DNA of 64,000 nucleotides from a virus: positions 1 to 64,000 of the IMG/VR virus record IMGVR_UViG_3300009060_000001; one strand, given 5' to 3'. Of the stretch, positions 49,071 through 56,207 are shown one piece after another. The number at the start of each line of letters is the position of its first letter. Within the stretch, counting starts at the first letter, position 1. The notes under the pieces are model-generated. The model was not told the DNA's origin. It did not search any database and saw nothing but the letters and a program-made list of their open reading frames with translations. Both the position numbers and the translations under genes were made by a program.

Positions 49071-49592
49071 TCACTGTTGGAGATCTATAAATTCAGTTGA
49101 TTGATACTGATCGGAACCCTTTTGGGCAAAAATATCAACTCGCAATATCTGTGGACAGCTGAATGTATGGTACACTTGCACCCGGTAGCCAGTCAATTCA
49201 ACACCCCATCCATCGTAGGATACAGTAGGGCCTGTGCAACGTGTTTTGATCCAAGCGGTATCCGCTTTCGTGCTGAATGCTAATCCAAGGGTGTATTCCG
49301 GCGCGCCGGTCTGCCGGGCTATCGACCATTGCACATTGGCAATAGGATCCGGAGTTACAACAATCCGCATCAGTAGATTCCTCACTACATTAATAGTATC
49401 CCCTGGCACTTGAAAAGCAGCGTTCACCGCGCTTTCCAAGCTCTTATGCTCGGTATAATGATTAGATAGGGTATCGAGTTTAAATAGCACCTGATAATCA
49501 CTGGACTCGTCAGCAACGATCTGTACCTTGTCCAGCTGCGCGCGGACAATCCCCGGGACGATCAATAGTACCATCAATAGAAGCTTTTTCAT
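49071..49592 (-). CDS. Exported protein with signal peptide
   Basis: 173 residues. The N-terminus MKKLLLMVLLIVPGIVRAQL is a textbook signal peptide with a probable cleavage after VRA. The mature part is beta-rich with two cysteines (RCTGPTV, FSCPQI) that could form a disulfide. A secreted phage protein in the late operon suggests a periplasmic function such as lysis support. It overlaps the upstream gene by four bases. Confidence 0.6.
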   Translation of the reverse strand: MKKLLLMVLLIVPGIVRAQLDKVQIVADESSDYQVLFKLDTLSNHYTEHKSLESAVNAAFQVPGDTINVVRNLLMRIVVTPDPIANVQWSIARQTGAPEYTLGLAFSTKADTAWIKTRCTGPTVSYDGWGVELTGYRVQVYHTFSCPQILRVDIFAQKGSDQYQSTEFIDLQQ

Positions 49593-49834
49593 AATGGCGA
49601 CCCCACAACTCCGAAGATGCTCAAAAATTGCTTGGCCATTTGACCCACATTAAGCCCTAACGCTCCCCCTATCCAATAGATAAGGACTAACCCCAATGCG
49701 ATGACTGCTACTCGTATAACGAGCGCCAACACCGCTGTTCCGGATATTTTGTTATCCGCATCACGTAATCTAAGCCAGCTCCCACCTTTGCGCGTGAGCG
49801 CCCGGCCGATCGCTTCCTTTATCGTATTCCACAT
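49589..49834 (-). CDS. Small membrane protein
   Basis: 81 residues. A soluble basic N-terminus (~1-28) and one strong transmembrane segment (TAVLALVIRVAVIALGLVLI, about 33-52), then a second weaker hydrophobic stretch. It directly follows TerL and overlaps the signal-peptide gene. Possibly a second holin-type protein. Confidence 0.5.
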   Translation of the reverse strand: MWNTIKEAIGRALTRKGGSWLRLRDADNKISGTAVLALVIRVAVIALGLVLIYWIGGALGLNVGQMAKQFLSIFGVVGSPL

Positions 49835-49852
49835 GGTTCTCCTTTTTTATGG

Positions 49853-51445
49853 TTACATGGCATCGCGGAACGATTCCCCGCGCCGTTGATTTTTGATATA
49901 CTTTTCAAGCCGATTGATCCTGGATCCATAATCCGCTTTAGGATCCTGTTTGGCTACTTTTTTCACTGGAACAAAGTCTGGAGGACTCTCCGCGCACAGC
50001 AGTAGGTTCTTCGTTTCATCGATCGCGTGATCTACCGAATCCTTATGAATAAGCTCCGGATCTGTTTCCGAATGCTTGGCTGCCAGAAGTTCATTGATCG
50101 TTGGATCGCACTGTCCTTTGAAAAACTGTAAATCCGGCTCAACCTCTAAGTTTTCATGGTGTTCATCAAGTTCAAAATGCAAGGCCGTATGAACGCCCAT
50201 AACAGCCGTTACTCGGTTATATTTTACTTCATAAAGGGGAATGCCTTCCTTGGCAAATAGATCCTCCCAGGTTATATCTCCGCCCTCTATATCCATATTA
50301 TTGTGCTTTTGGAAAGCCCAAGTATCACTCACAACAAATTCCGGCGCGCGACCGCCCGTAAACTTGCAGGCTTCTATCTTATCACAGATTGTTTGCACAT
50401 GCTCGGGAGCCTTTATTGATGGACCATCTCCGGGATCCCCATAGTATTGCATGATCTTATACTTCTTACCCTTCGGAGTAACGGCATATAGCCCAAAGGA
50501 GCAGGGAGCCCCTACACCGGCATCCAATGATCCAATTAATCGCCAATGATGCGGTATAACAAATTCCTCTGGATCCTTTTGATGATTAACTGGATAATCC
50601 TTTAGAATCTCTTTAGGATCTACTTCGTGAAACATCCGGATAACGGTAAACATCAGACCAACAAAGGCATCCGGATCGCCTTTCAAGTAGGCTTCTCGCA
50701 ACTGCTTAGGCAGCTCTCGAAGCGTATTTACATATTGGGGATCTTTCTCCAGTAATGCGCGATTCTGATCTAACGGCGCGAAAATAAAAATATAATCATC
50801 CTTATTCTCACCATCGGAGTAGGTTTTATCCCAAAACCACCGGCGAAGGGCATTGTGGCCAGGACCGCCCCAATTAAAAGTAAACAGAGTTCGGGGCATA
50901 TAATCGGCATTTCTGTTGATCGCAATATCAGAAGGCCGGTTATTCTTATACATCCCCTTCATCATTTCTTCGGTAAAATGACCAGCTTCTTCCAGGATAT
51001 ATAAATCGGCCGAAACCCCTTCAAATTGATCCACATCGCTGGGATTGTTGCAATACATAAATTGCACCATGCCCCCGGATGGCATATAGAATATCTTGTC
51101 TTGTTCGGAGTATTGAATAATTTCTTTATCTAAGAAATCTCGGAGTTCATTCTTGGCAGGAAGGATATGGTTTCTTTTGAGCGTGGTAAGACGAGAGCGC
51201 ACAACTACAACTACAATAGGAAGGTTATATGTTAATCCAAAGGCAACGGCTCGCGCGCCGTAACTCTTTCCTCCGCCTTTGGGGCCACCAAAGCCAATCC
51301 TTCGCCAAGGAGCGCCTGGAGCCATACACTTGCCTAATATTTTCTGAGAACCAAGCAGCTCGTCATTAGTAGGATGTCCTTGCAGCTTATATGGCCACTG
51401 CAATTCATTCGTAGCTGTTGGCTTCAAATGGGTGTTTATAGCCAA
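49853..51445 (-). CDS. terL: Terminase large subunit
   Basis: 530 residues. Walker A GGPKGGGKS at about 53-61, Walker B YILEE at about 149-153 with the following AGHF coupling region, and a nuclease domain beginning RLIGSLDAGVG (Asp308) with DTWA further along. These are the ATPase and endonuclease halves of TerL. The start is a TTG; no ATG lies between it and the upstream stop. CGTTAGGACT sits 16-25 bases upstream on the coding strand, in place of a Shine-Dalgarno. Unusually it is ~2.6 kb from the TerS gene. Confidence 0.9.
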   Translation of the reverse strand: MAINTHLKPTATNELQWPYKLQGHPTNDELLGSQKILGKCMAPGAPWRRIGFGGPKGGGKSYGARAVAFGLTYNLPIVVVVVRSRLTTLKRNHILPAKNELRDFLDKEIIQYSEQDKIFYMPSGGMVQFMYCNNPSDVDQFEGVSADLYILEEAGHFTEEMMKGMYKNNRPSDIAINRNADYMPRTLFTFNWGGPGHNALRRWFWDKTYSDGENKDDYIFIFAPLDQNRALLEKDPQYVNTLRELPKQLREAYLKGDPDAFVGLMFTVIRMFHEVDPKEILKDYPVNHQKDPEEFVIPHHWRLIGSLDAGVGAPCSFGLYAVTPKGKKYKIMQYYGDPGDGPSIKAPEHVQTICDKIEACKFTGGRAPEFVVSDTWAFQKHNNMDIEGGDITWEDLFAKEGIPLYEVKYNRVTAVMGVHTALHFELDEHHENLEVEPDLQFFKGQCDPTINELLAAKHSETDPELIHKDSVDHAIDETKNLLLCAESPPDFVPVKKVAKQDPKADYGSRINRLEKYIKNQRRGESFRDAM

Positions 51446-51557
51446 AATAGATATTTTGATAGTCCTAACGAGAACACTAGAAAGTTACCAAAATTTCTAT
51501 ATTTTACAATTGAACATACTGATCCCTGATTTTGTGCCGTCTGCATAAATCAGCGAA

Positions 51558-51590
51558 AGGCTCCAGTTGATAGCTGGGGCCTTTTTATTT
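51558..51590 (+). terminator. Plus-strand terminator
   Basis: AGGCTCCAG pairs with CTGGGGCCT around a 7-base loop and is followed by TTTTTATTTT. No plus-strand gene lies to its left for tens of kilobases, so it may stop antisense transcription leaking from the terminase region. The unpaired opposite-strand counterpart is the next entry. Confidence 0.7.
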
Positions 51591-51591
51591 T

Positions 51592-51628
51592 GAAAAAATA
51601 CCGGCCAGTCATTTCCAGACCAGCCGGT
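51592..51628 (-). terminator. Minus-strand terminator before TerL leader
   Basis: On the minus strand ACCGGCTGGTC pairs with GACTGGCCGGT (11 pairs including two G-T) around TGGAAAT, then ATTTTTTC. It ends transcripts from the tRNA and recombinase genes, so TerL and the late operon must start from a promoter in 51446-51591. Confidence 0.85.
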
Positions 51629-51673
51629 TTATACGTTGGCTTAAGTACAAATCAGCCCAACCAAATGGGCCAG

Positions 51674-51744
51674 TTGCCCGGGGAGGATTCGAACCTCCGT
51701 TTTCGGCTCCAAAGGCCAACGTCCTGCCACTAGACGACCGGGCA
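51674..51744 (-). tRNA. tRNA-Gln (anticodon TTG)
   Basis: 71 bases. Acceptor TGCCCGG pairs with CCGGGCA, discriminator A, no encoded CCA. D-stem GTC/GAC, anticodon stem TTGGC/GCCGA with loop CTTTGGA (anticodon TTG), 4-base variable region, T-stem GGAGG/CCTCC with TTCGAAT. All stems close, so it should be functional and would read CAA codons. Confidence 0.9.
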
Positions 51745-51880
51745 ATGAACCGGCCGGGATCTCCCCGACCGGAACCCTGTAAGGTTTCCTCCAGTAACTT
51801 GTACTGAAAGAGCATTGGCATCGAGCGCGATGTCGTTTTTAGATATGCACAATGCCAATGGGTAAGGTGCTTAGCGTTCG

Positions 51881-51970
51881 TTGACCGAATGGGACTCGAA
51901 CCCACATTCCCTGGTGATAGCTGCTAGCAGCCCTTTAGTCAGGTGTCCTATCCAATTAGACGACCGGCCA
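51881..51970 (-). tRNA. tRNA-like gene with abnormal anticodon arm
   Basis: 90 bases. Acceptor TGGCCGG/TCGGTCA (two G-T pairs), D-arm GTCTAATTGGATAGGAC, T-arm GTGGG-TTCGAGT-CCCAT and discriminator A are all intact. Between D and T arms there are 39 bases instead of about 23, and no normal 5-bp stem with a 7-base loop can be formed. The only outer pairing is CCTG/CAGG, which encloses 26 bases containing GCTGCTAGCAGC, a perfect palindrome. Amino acid identity is therefore undetermined. It may be a pseudogene, an insertion, or an unusual RNA. Confidence 0.6.
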
Positions 51971-51973
51971 ATA

Positions 51974-52222
51974 TTATTTTCGTTGAATCTTATGCAGCGG
52001 AAATACGGCTGCATTCACAACGCGATCCTCATGCTCAATTATTTCCTTCCTGTGAGAGCGAAGGAATACTAGCTCAAAATCATTCGTAAATGCCACTGTC
52101 TGCGCATATTCATCTTTCTTCTTACTTACCTTCACTACATTGTTATGTGTCCGCGATCGCTGCGGAGATTTTAAAATAGCGAACTCCTGTCCCTTTCGTA
52201 ATTTAGCCATCGTTATCTTCAC
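51974..52222 (-). CDS. Small hypothetical basic protein
   Basis: 82 residues, rich in K, R and H, with an internal ATG at residue 5 (MAKLRKGQEFAILKS) that is the more likely start. Beta-rich; possibly a nucleic-acid-binding SH3-like fold. It overlaps the 128-residue upstream gene by four bases and ends four bases before the tRNA-like gene. Not recognised. Confidence 0.5.
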   Translation of the reverse strand: MKITMAKLRKGQEFAILKSPQRSRTHNNVVKVSKKKDEYAQTVAFTNDFELVFLRSHRKEIIEHEDRVVNAAVFPLHKIQRK

Positions 52223-52605
52223 TCATAGTTATCTAAACAGTATTTAACTTCGTTAATAAGTTCAATGAATTCTTCGGAAAACCCATCCACATTTTTCTCA
52301 ATATAATGGACTAGATTCCGGGATGCACCTTTTAGGGCTTCTTGTTTTAAATAGGCATCAACCTTCTTCGATACTTCGACCGAACGTTTGGCCTGGGCCA
52401 CCGGATCTTCTGCCTTATCCAAGTCTAACCCTTCCACATTATCGTTGATCTGTGCCAGGCGCATAACAATACCAGCAAGCTCATAATAAGAGCCAACGGA
52501 AAACGCTTGCCCACTGGCAGTACTTAGCAGCACAACCGCTATACGCTCGTTAAAAATGGCTTCATCCAATTGTAATTCGTAATTCGAAACAAATCTTGAA
52601 ATCAC
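52219..52605 (-). CDS. Hypothetical helical protein
   Basis: 128 residues, helical throughout (for example RLAQINDNVEGLDLDKAED). Overlaps the recombinase stop by four bases (ATGA) and the next gene similarly, so the three form one coupled unit. The family is not recognised; a role with the recombinase is suggested only by linkage. Confidence 0.55.
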   Translation of the reverse strand: MISRFVSNYELQLDEAIFNERIAVVLLSTASGQAFSVGSYYELAGIVMRLAQINDNVEGLDLDKAEDPVAQAKRSVEVSKKVDAYLKQEALKGASRNLVHYIEKNVDGFSEEFIELINEVKYCLDNYE

Positions 52606-53189
52606 TGTGCTAATATGGCTTGATTAATCTTTTCGGTGTCCGCGCCGATGTAGTGCAGCGTGGTTTCAACGTTTTTATGGCCAAAAGCTTTCTGCGTAGC
52701 GCGAATATCATGGCCGGTATTCTCGTAAACGCGCATCCCAAAAGTCTTTCGCATACTATGAGTACCTACGCGATCGTAGATATTAAGCGCATTGGTAGCT
52801 TTTTTGAGGATCCGAATGGCCTGAACATTCGTTATAGGCTTATTATCGCCTTTTCTGGACTGAAATATGTACCAACCCCGGCTAAAACCATCTTGTTCCC
52901 GAAGCTGCTCTACATGCTGCATAACGGCTTCTTCCATGCGATCATGTACTGGAATAGCCATCCGATCGCCATTTTTTTTCATGTTGGAAGGAGATACCCA
53001 AACCTTGCCAACCATATTACCATCTGGAGTAAACAGATCTTTTATTTTAAGGCTCAATACCTCGGAGATCCGATACCCGGCAAAGCGCTGAATAGCAAAC
53101 ATCGCGCGATTGCGGAGCTGACTCTTGGTTAAAAAGTATTGTTCAATCTCATTGTATTCTTCATCGGTTAAATCCCGGCGAGCGGCCAT
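52602..53189 (-). CDS. Minimal tyrosine recombinase
   Basis: 195 residues from the ATG at 53189 (MAARRDLTDEEY), chosen because the similar second recombinase also begins at this point; earlier in-frame ATGs at 53213 or 53258 would add a hydrophobic tail. Catalytic residues: Arg40 (GYRISE), a lysine region near KKNG, His144 and Arg147 (HSMRKT), His171 (GHKN) and Tyr180 (LHYIG). The N-terminal core-binding domain is missing. It may integrate the phage or resolve genome dimers. It lies next to tRNA genes, the usual attachment targets. Confidence 0.85.
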   Translation of the reverse strand: MAARRDLTDEEYNEIEQYFLTKSQLRNRAMFAIQRFAGYRISEVLSLKIKDLFTPDGNMVGKVWVSPSNMKKNGDRMAIPVHDRMEEAVMQHVEQLREQDGFSRGWYIFQSRKGDNKPITNVQAIRILKKATNALNIYDRVGTHSMRKTFGMRVYENTGHDIRATQKAFGHKNVETTLHYIGADTEKINQAILAQ

Positions 53190-53354
53190 ATTAATCCCAA
53201 TTTTGGTTCCCATTATAATTCCAATCATCCAACCTAAAGAAAGAAGGGAGCCCTGCACGATGGTTGCTAAAAGCTGCGTTTACATGACTTTGACATCGGC
53301 CAGGACTCTCCGTTCCCAGGTGCTACAATGTTAGTAAACTTCTTTAACAGTGTC

Positions 53355-53397
53355 AAATAAAAAAGCGCTCTGGACCAACCGATAAGTCCAAAGCGCT
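53355..53397 (-). terminator. Minus-strand terminator below structured RNA
   Basis: AGCGCT-TTGGAC and GTCCA-AGCGCT form an 11-bp stem with one mismatch (53364-53397) followed on the minus strand by TTTTTTATTT. It terminates the tRNA-fMet transcript and separates it from the recombinase operon. Confidence 0.85.
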
Positions 53398-53418
53398 GAT
53401 GAGCAAACAAATCCTTGT

Positions 53419-53523
53419 GGCCCTACGGTAGATTCCGGAAACCAAAGGTATCCTACTTTACTACCGGCTCCTGAAAAGCAACGCAGTTCGGCCGGTTTCA
53501 GGTTCGGCTTCACCACTCGGGCC
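53419..53523. ncRNA. Candidate multibranch structured RNA
   Basis: About 105 bases closed by GGCCC (53419-53423) and GGGCC (53519-53523), enclosing two perfect helices: CGGTAG/CTACCG (53426-53431 with 53461-53466) and CCTGAAA/TTTCAGG (53470-53476 with 53496-53502). It lies between tRNA-fMet and a strong minus-strand terminator, so minus transcription is more natural; on the plus strand GGGCC is followed by TTTTT. It lacks a TTCGA T-loop, so it is not a normal tRNA. Strand and function are unknown. Confidence 0.45.
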
Positions 53524-53560
53524 TTTTTCTGTGTGGTTTAATGGCAATAAATCAAATTTG

Positions 53561-53633
53561 TGGCGAGAGCTGGATTCGAACCAGCGACCTCCGGATTATG
53601 AGCCCGGCGAGCTACCAGCTGCTCTACCTCGCT
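53561..53633 (-). tRNA. tRNA-Met, initiator-like (anticodon CAT)
   Basis: 73 bases. Acceptor AGCGAGG/TCTCGCC leaves position 1-72 unpaired (A-C), as in bacterial initiator tRNAs. Anticodon stem CCGGG/TCCGG with loop CTCATAA shows the GGG run of initiators, with one G-T pair replacing G-C. T-arm GCTGG-TTCGAAT-CCAGC, discriminator A, CCA not encoded. It is likely an initiator tRNA, carried so that phage initiation continues when the host pool is depleted. Confidence 0.85.
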
Positions 53634-53664
53634 ATAAAACCCCTGCCAGCTAAGACAGGGTAAC

Positions 53665-53694
53665 ATTATACATATAATGATAGAATGATAGTAA
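53665..53694 (-). promoter_or_regulatory. Promoter for tRNA-fMet transcript
   Basis: On the minus strand, TTACTA (plus 53689-53694), 18 bases, then a perfect TATAAT (plus 53665-53670). It lies 32 bases ahead of the tRNA; between them a short hairpin (CCCTG/CAGGG, 53641-53660) forms the leader. Confidence 0.6.
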
Positions 53695-53702
53695 ATGAGC
53701 GT

Positions 53703-53742
53703 AAAAAAAGAAAGCCCCCAGGGGGATTAGTTCCGGGGGCTT
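53703..53742 (-). terminator. Minus-strand terminator below TerS
   Basis: AAGCCCCC/GGGGGCTT arms (53712-53719, 53735-53742) followed on the minus strand by TCTTTTTTTAC. It ends a transcript coming from TerS at 54056 and isolates the tRNA promoter. Confidence 0.8.
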
Positions 53743-53814
53743 GTGATGATTGGTTTCAGCTTGGGATGCTGTGAATGCTGGGACGTATGATTGGAAACCC
53801 AGCAAGAACCAATT

Positions 53815-54027
53815 ATGGAAGATAAATTCGGGGATAGTGCATACCAAAAGGGCCTCATCTATCCTTTTGGATTTCTAGGCATAGATCCCTACACCATCCC
53901 TGGGCTAGCTGACCAGGCCAAGGTACAATCAGTAAAAAAAGGTAGCAGCCAGGCTCCTCATTCCCGGCTGCATCAACCATCAAACAACTCATTCGAGTTG
54001 GGCACATTTCAACCGTTAGAAGTATAA
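53815..54027 (+). CDS. Doubtful plus-strand ORF, 70 residues
   Basis: MEDKFGDSAYQKGLIYPFGF and on, a hydrophilic sequence on the opposite strand to TerS and tRNAs, with no promoter or strong ribosome site visible and no terminator after it. The gap (53743-54055) otherwise contains nothing I recognise. It is listed as the only ORF of acceptable composition there; it may be noncoding. Confidence 0.25.
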   Translation: MEDKFGDSAYQKGLIYPFGFLGIDPYTIPGLADQAKVQSVKKGSSQAPHSRLHQPSNNSFELGTFQPLEV

Positions 54028-54055
54028 CAAATCATTGGAACATCACCAACGTAAA

Positions 54056-54718
54056 TTAATGGCTCCGTTTGTTTTTTAGATCTTCGGGAATAAGAGCATC
54101 CACTGATTCTTCGATAATTTCAGCATTTTCAATTTCCGAAATATCTTCTTGAACTTCTTGGGGTAACTGTGGAGCGCGAACCGTAAGGTTCTGATTAAAC
54201 TCGATGTTTTGCTGCCTTCGCTGCTTGGCCGGGCCAACACGATCCATAAAATCAGAAATGGCTCGCATCTCCGATCGGCCTAGCGTTTTTTCCCCGGCAG
54301 CACCTTTAGCCAAGTTTAATGTTACTTTTGGTAAATAAGACAAAAGGATATCCTCGGATGCTTGGACTGATTCCTCCATTCGCGTTTTCCGGGATTCGGC
54401 CAGATACCGATCCCAAGCTTCCGCGCGGTTAATCCAATCATAATCAATGCTCCATTTCTGGATGTTGCCGGTTGATGTTTTCTTCCCATAAATCACCTTG
54501 GCCAGCTTTTGCTGTGATCGTTCATGTGGGCCAAGATCAAGATACAGAAGGAAAGCACTGTATGCCGTTGTGGATTCCTTTGGAAGCTGATCCCAGGGCA
54601 TTTGGTTGCGATCGGATTTTTCAAGCTCCTTTTTATTGCGTGTGTTTTTTTGAATATACGGATGCACTTCGCCATGAAGGGCATAAGAAAAACTATTGGA
54701 ATCGCCTTTCTCGCTCAT
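54056..54718 (-). CDS. terS: Terminase small subunit-like
   Basis: 220 residues. An N-terminal charged tail, then WDQLPKESTTAYSAFLLYLD followed by RSQQKLAKVIYGKKTSTGNIQ and WSIDYDWINRAEAWDRYLAE: a helix-turn-helix followed by the RAxAWDxYL helix, the pattern of phage small terminase DNA-binding domains. The later helical region would oligomerise and the C-terminus contact TerL. It is separated from TerL by tRNAs and a recombinase, which is unusual. Upstream (54719-55492) lies a noncoding stretch in which the packaging site may sit. Confidence 0.7.
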   Translation of the reverse strand: MSEKGDSNSFSYALHGEVHPYIQKNTRNKKELEKSDRNQMPWDQLPKESTTAYSAFLLYLDLGPHERSQQKLAKVIYGKKTSTGNIQKWSIDYDWINRAEAWDRYLAESRKTRMEESVQASEDILLSYLPKVTLNLAKGAAGEKTLGRSEMRAISDFMDRVGPAKQRRQQNIEFNQNLTVRAPQLPQEVQEDISEIENAEIIEESVDALIPEDLKNKRSH

Positions 54719-55363
54719 AATGGGGTAATCGATTGGGGTTGAGTTATTTTGAATATATAATTTGAGATGGGGTTCTAAAAATAAAACATCTCTCTCGCGG
54801 TGGGGATTTTTAATAGAATGCGCGCAGGGACCCGCGATTTTTGGCCACGCACCGGTCGCAAAAACATCGTTGGGGCCCCCTTTTAGCCTGGACTAACATT
54901 AATGATAGATGCAGCTAGATGGCCAGATCCATCCCGAGGTTGCTCGAATGTAAAGTATTATAGAATAGTTAACATTCATTTGTATGAATGCAGGCCATAA
55001 ACGGCATTTTGGGGATAAACGCCTAAAAACTGGCTTCACATTTTGATTTTAAGGGCTTCGCTTGGATTCCGGCATTCAAACCATGCAGCTATTTCGGGAT
55101 TTCTGGCCAGATCCGGCAAAGATCCAGCTGCCCGGCTGTGGGTTCTGGCAACCTTCGCCACATCCTGACAAAGTGCGCAAGACTGGCCAGAATTTTCGGG
55201 ATCAAAATGCAGCAGCAGCCAACAACCAAATTGAACCAAATCAACAAACTTATATAACAATATGAAGCGCTAGCGTGATACGATTCTTTACCAGTGTGCC
55301 CTTTAAAGCTTGTAAAGGCCATTTAGGGCAAAATTCCAGAGCACCCAAAAACATAAGACAAGT

Positions 55364-55378
55364 TTCTTGAATCAAGAA
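55364..55378. promoter_or_regulatory. Perfect 15-base palindrome TTCTTGAATCAAGAA
   Basis: Seven-base arms around a central A. It lies 115 bases before the recombinase gene and about 40 before its candidate promoter, so it may be a repressor operator or a recombinase core-site arm pair. No second copy of it was noticed in the window. Confidence 0.4.
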
Positions 55379-55418
55379 GTTTATTAACGCACAAAAATAC
55401 CTTAGCAGCTTATACGGA

Positions 55419-55446
55419 TTGATTTCGTTCAAAATTGCATTATCTT
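55419..55446 (+). promoter_or_regulatory. Possible promoter for second recombinase
   Basis: TTGATT (55419-55424), 16 bases, TATCTT (55441-55446). It is only moderate, 46 bases before the ATG. Confidence 0.35.
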
Positions 55447-55492
55447 CTGAATGAGTTATTAAAAAACTACTAAACACGTAATTAAATAAGTT

Positions 55493-56134
55493 ATGAGAGG
55501 AGCCAGACCGCTAGAGCATCCCGAAGTAGAGCAGCTACTAAGAGAAGGTTTTACAGGCCAGTTTAAGCACCGTAACAGATCACTTTTTGCAATAGGTGTA
55601 TCCACTGGATTCCGATGCAGTGAGCTACTAGCGTTAACCTTTCGGGATGTGATCCATAGACGTTATCCAAAAGACTGGATCAAGATTAACAAACGACACA
55701 CGAAGGGAAAGACACAAGGACGGACAAACCAGCTGCAACCATTCGCTAAGAAATCCCTGCAACCTTGGATCGAAATCCGAAGGGAGCAGCAGCCAGAAAT
55801 ACCCATACTACTGGATGCACCTGTTTTTTTGTCAAGAGAGATCAACCAGCGGACCGGAGAAATAAAAGCTATTAGCCTGGATCAAGCTGGCAAGATCCTG
55901 CGCGCTGCTTTCAAGCGCTGCGATATTACTGGCAGCGTATCAACTCACACGATGCGCAAGACATTCGCTAAAATTGCCTACCGGAATGCCGTAAAAAAAT
56001 ATCAGGCCGGAGAGCTGCTAAAAGAACCCATCTTTGTAGTTAAAGACCTGTTAGGCCACAAACATCTAAATGATACCCTTAAATATTTATCATTCTTGGG
56101 CAGCCAGATAGATGAATTTGATTATCAATTTTGA
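55493..56134 (+). CDS. Second minimal tyrosine recombinase
   Basis: 213 residues. Arg41 in GFRCSE, His152 and Arg155 in HTMRKT, Gly-His at 188-189 (LLGHKH) and Tyr198 (LKYLS). Like the recombinase at 52602 it begins at the catalytic domain without a core-binding domain; the two share the domain layout but differ throughout in sequence, so they are not a recent duplication. A leader without a Shine-Dalgarno precedes ATG. The gene is followed by the first promoter cassette of the accessory block. Confidence 0.85.
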   Translation: MRGARPLEHPEVEQLLREGFTGQFKHRNRSLFAIGVSTGFRCSELLALTFRDVIHRRYPKDWIKINKRHTKGKTQGRTNQLQPFAKKSLQPWIEIRREQQPEIPILLDAPVFLSREINQRTGEIKAISLDQAGKILRAAFKRCDITGSVSTHTMRKTFAKIAYRNAVKKYQAGELLKEPIFVVKDLLGHKHLNDTLKYLSFLGSQIDEFDYQF

Positions 56135-56146
56135 TAAAGAAACCTA

Positions 56147-56175
56147 TTGATTAAAAGGACAGATTTATTTATATA
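56147..56175 (+). promoter_or_regulatory. Promoter cassette 1
   Basis: TTGATT (56147-56152), 17 bases, TATATA (56170-56175). The sequence around it (AAACCTATTGATT, AAAGGACAGATTTATT) is nearly the same as cassette 2, differing in a few positions. TTAGGTGCTA follows at 56195 and the ATG at 56208. Confidence 0.8.
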
Positions 56176-56207
56176 TCCGGTACACAATAATCAATTAGGT
56201 GCTAAAC

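Larger units (their letters stand above)
54719..55492. other. 774-base region without convincing gene
   Basis: Between TerS (minus) and the second recombinase (plus). Features seen: an inverted repeat CATTCAT-TTGT-ATGAATG at 54973-54990, a perfect odd palindrome TTCTTGAATCAAGAA at 55364-55378, and runs of G and C near 54870-54885. Short ORFs of 67-77 codons exist on both strands but lack starts, ribosome sites and family resemblance. The region could hold the packaging site, recombination site or promoters for both flanking genes. Confidence 0.5.

Noticed and set aside
53331-53516. 61-codon minus ORF across the structured region
   Set aside because: It reads through the paired helices and the terminator stem with many W, C and P; likely a translation of structured RNA.
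51674-53633. attP site overlapping a tRNA
   Set aside because: tRNAs are full length or internally altered rather than 3' fragments, and no duplicated core could be found without the host sequence.
53650-53847. 65-codon minus ORF
   Set aside because: Passes through a strong terminator and the tRNA promoter.
55062-55265. 67-codon plus ORF and opposite 74-77-codon frames in the TerS-recombinase gap
   Set aside because: No ATG with ribosome site, no family resemblance, and frames on both strands are equally long, as in noncoding GC-balanced DNA.
56199-56201. GTG inside TTAGGTGCTA as start codon (also at 56534)
   Set aside because: The motif occurs before other genes out of frame with such a GTG; the ATG just after it is the common feature.
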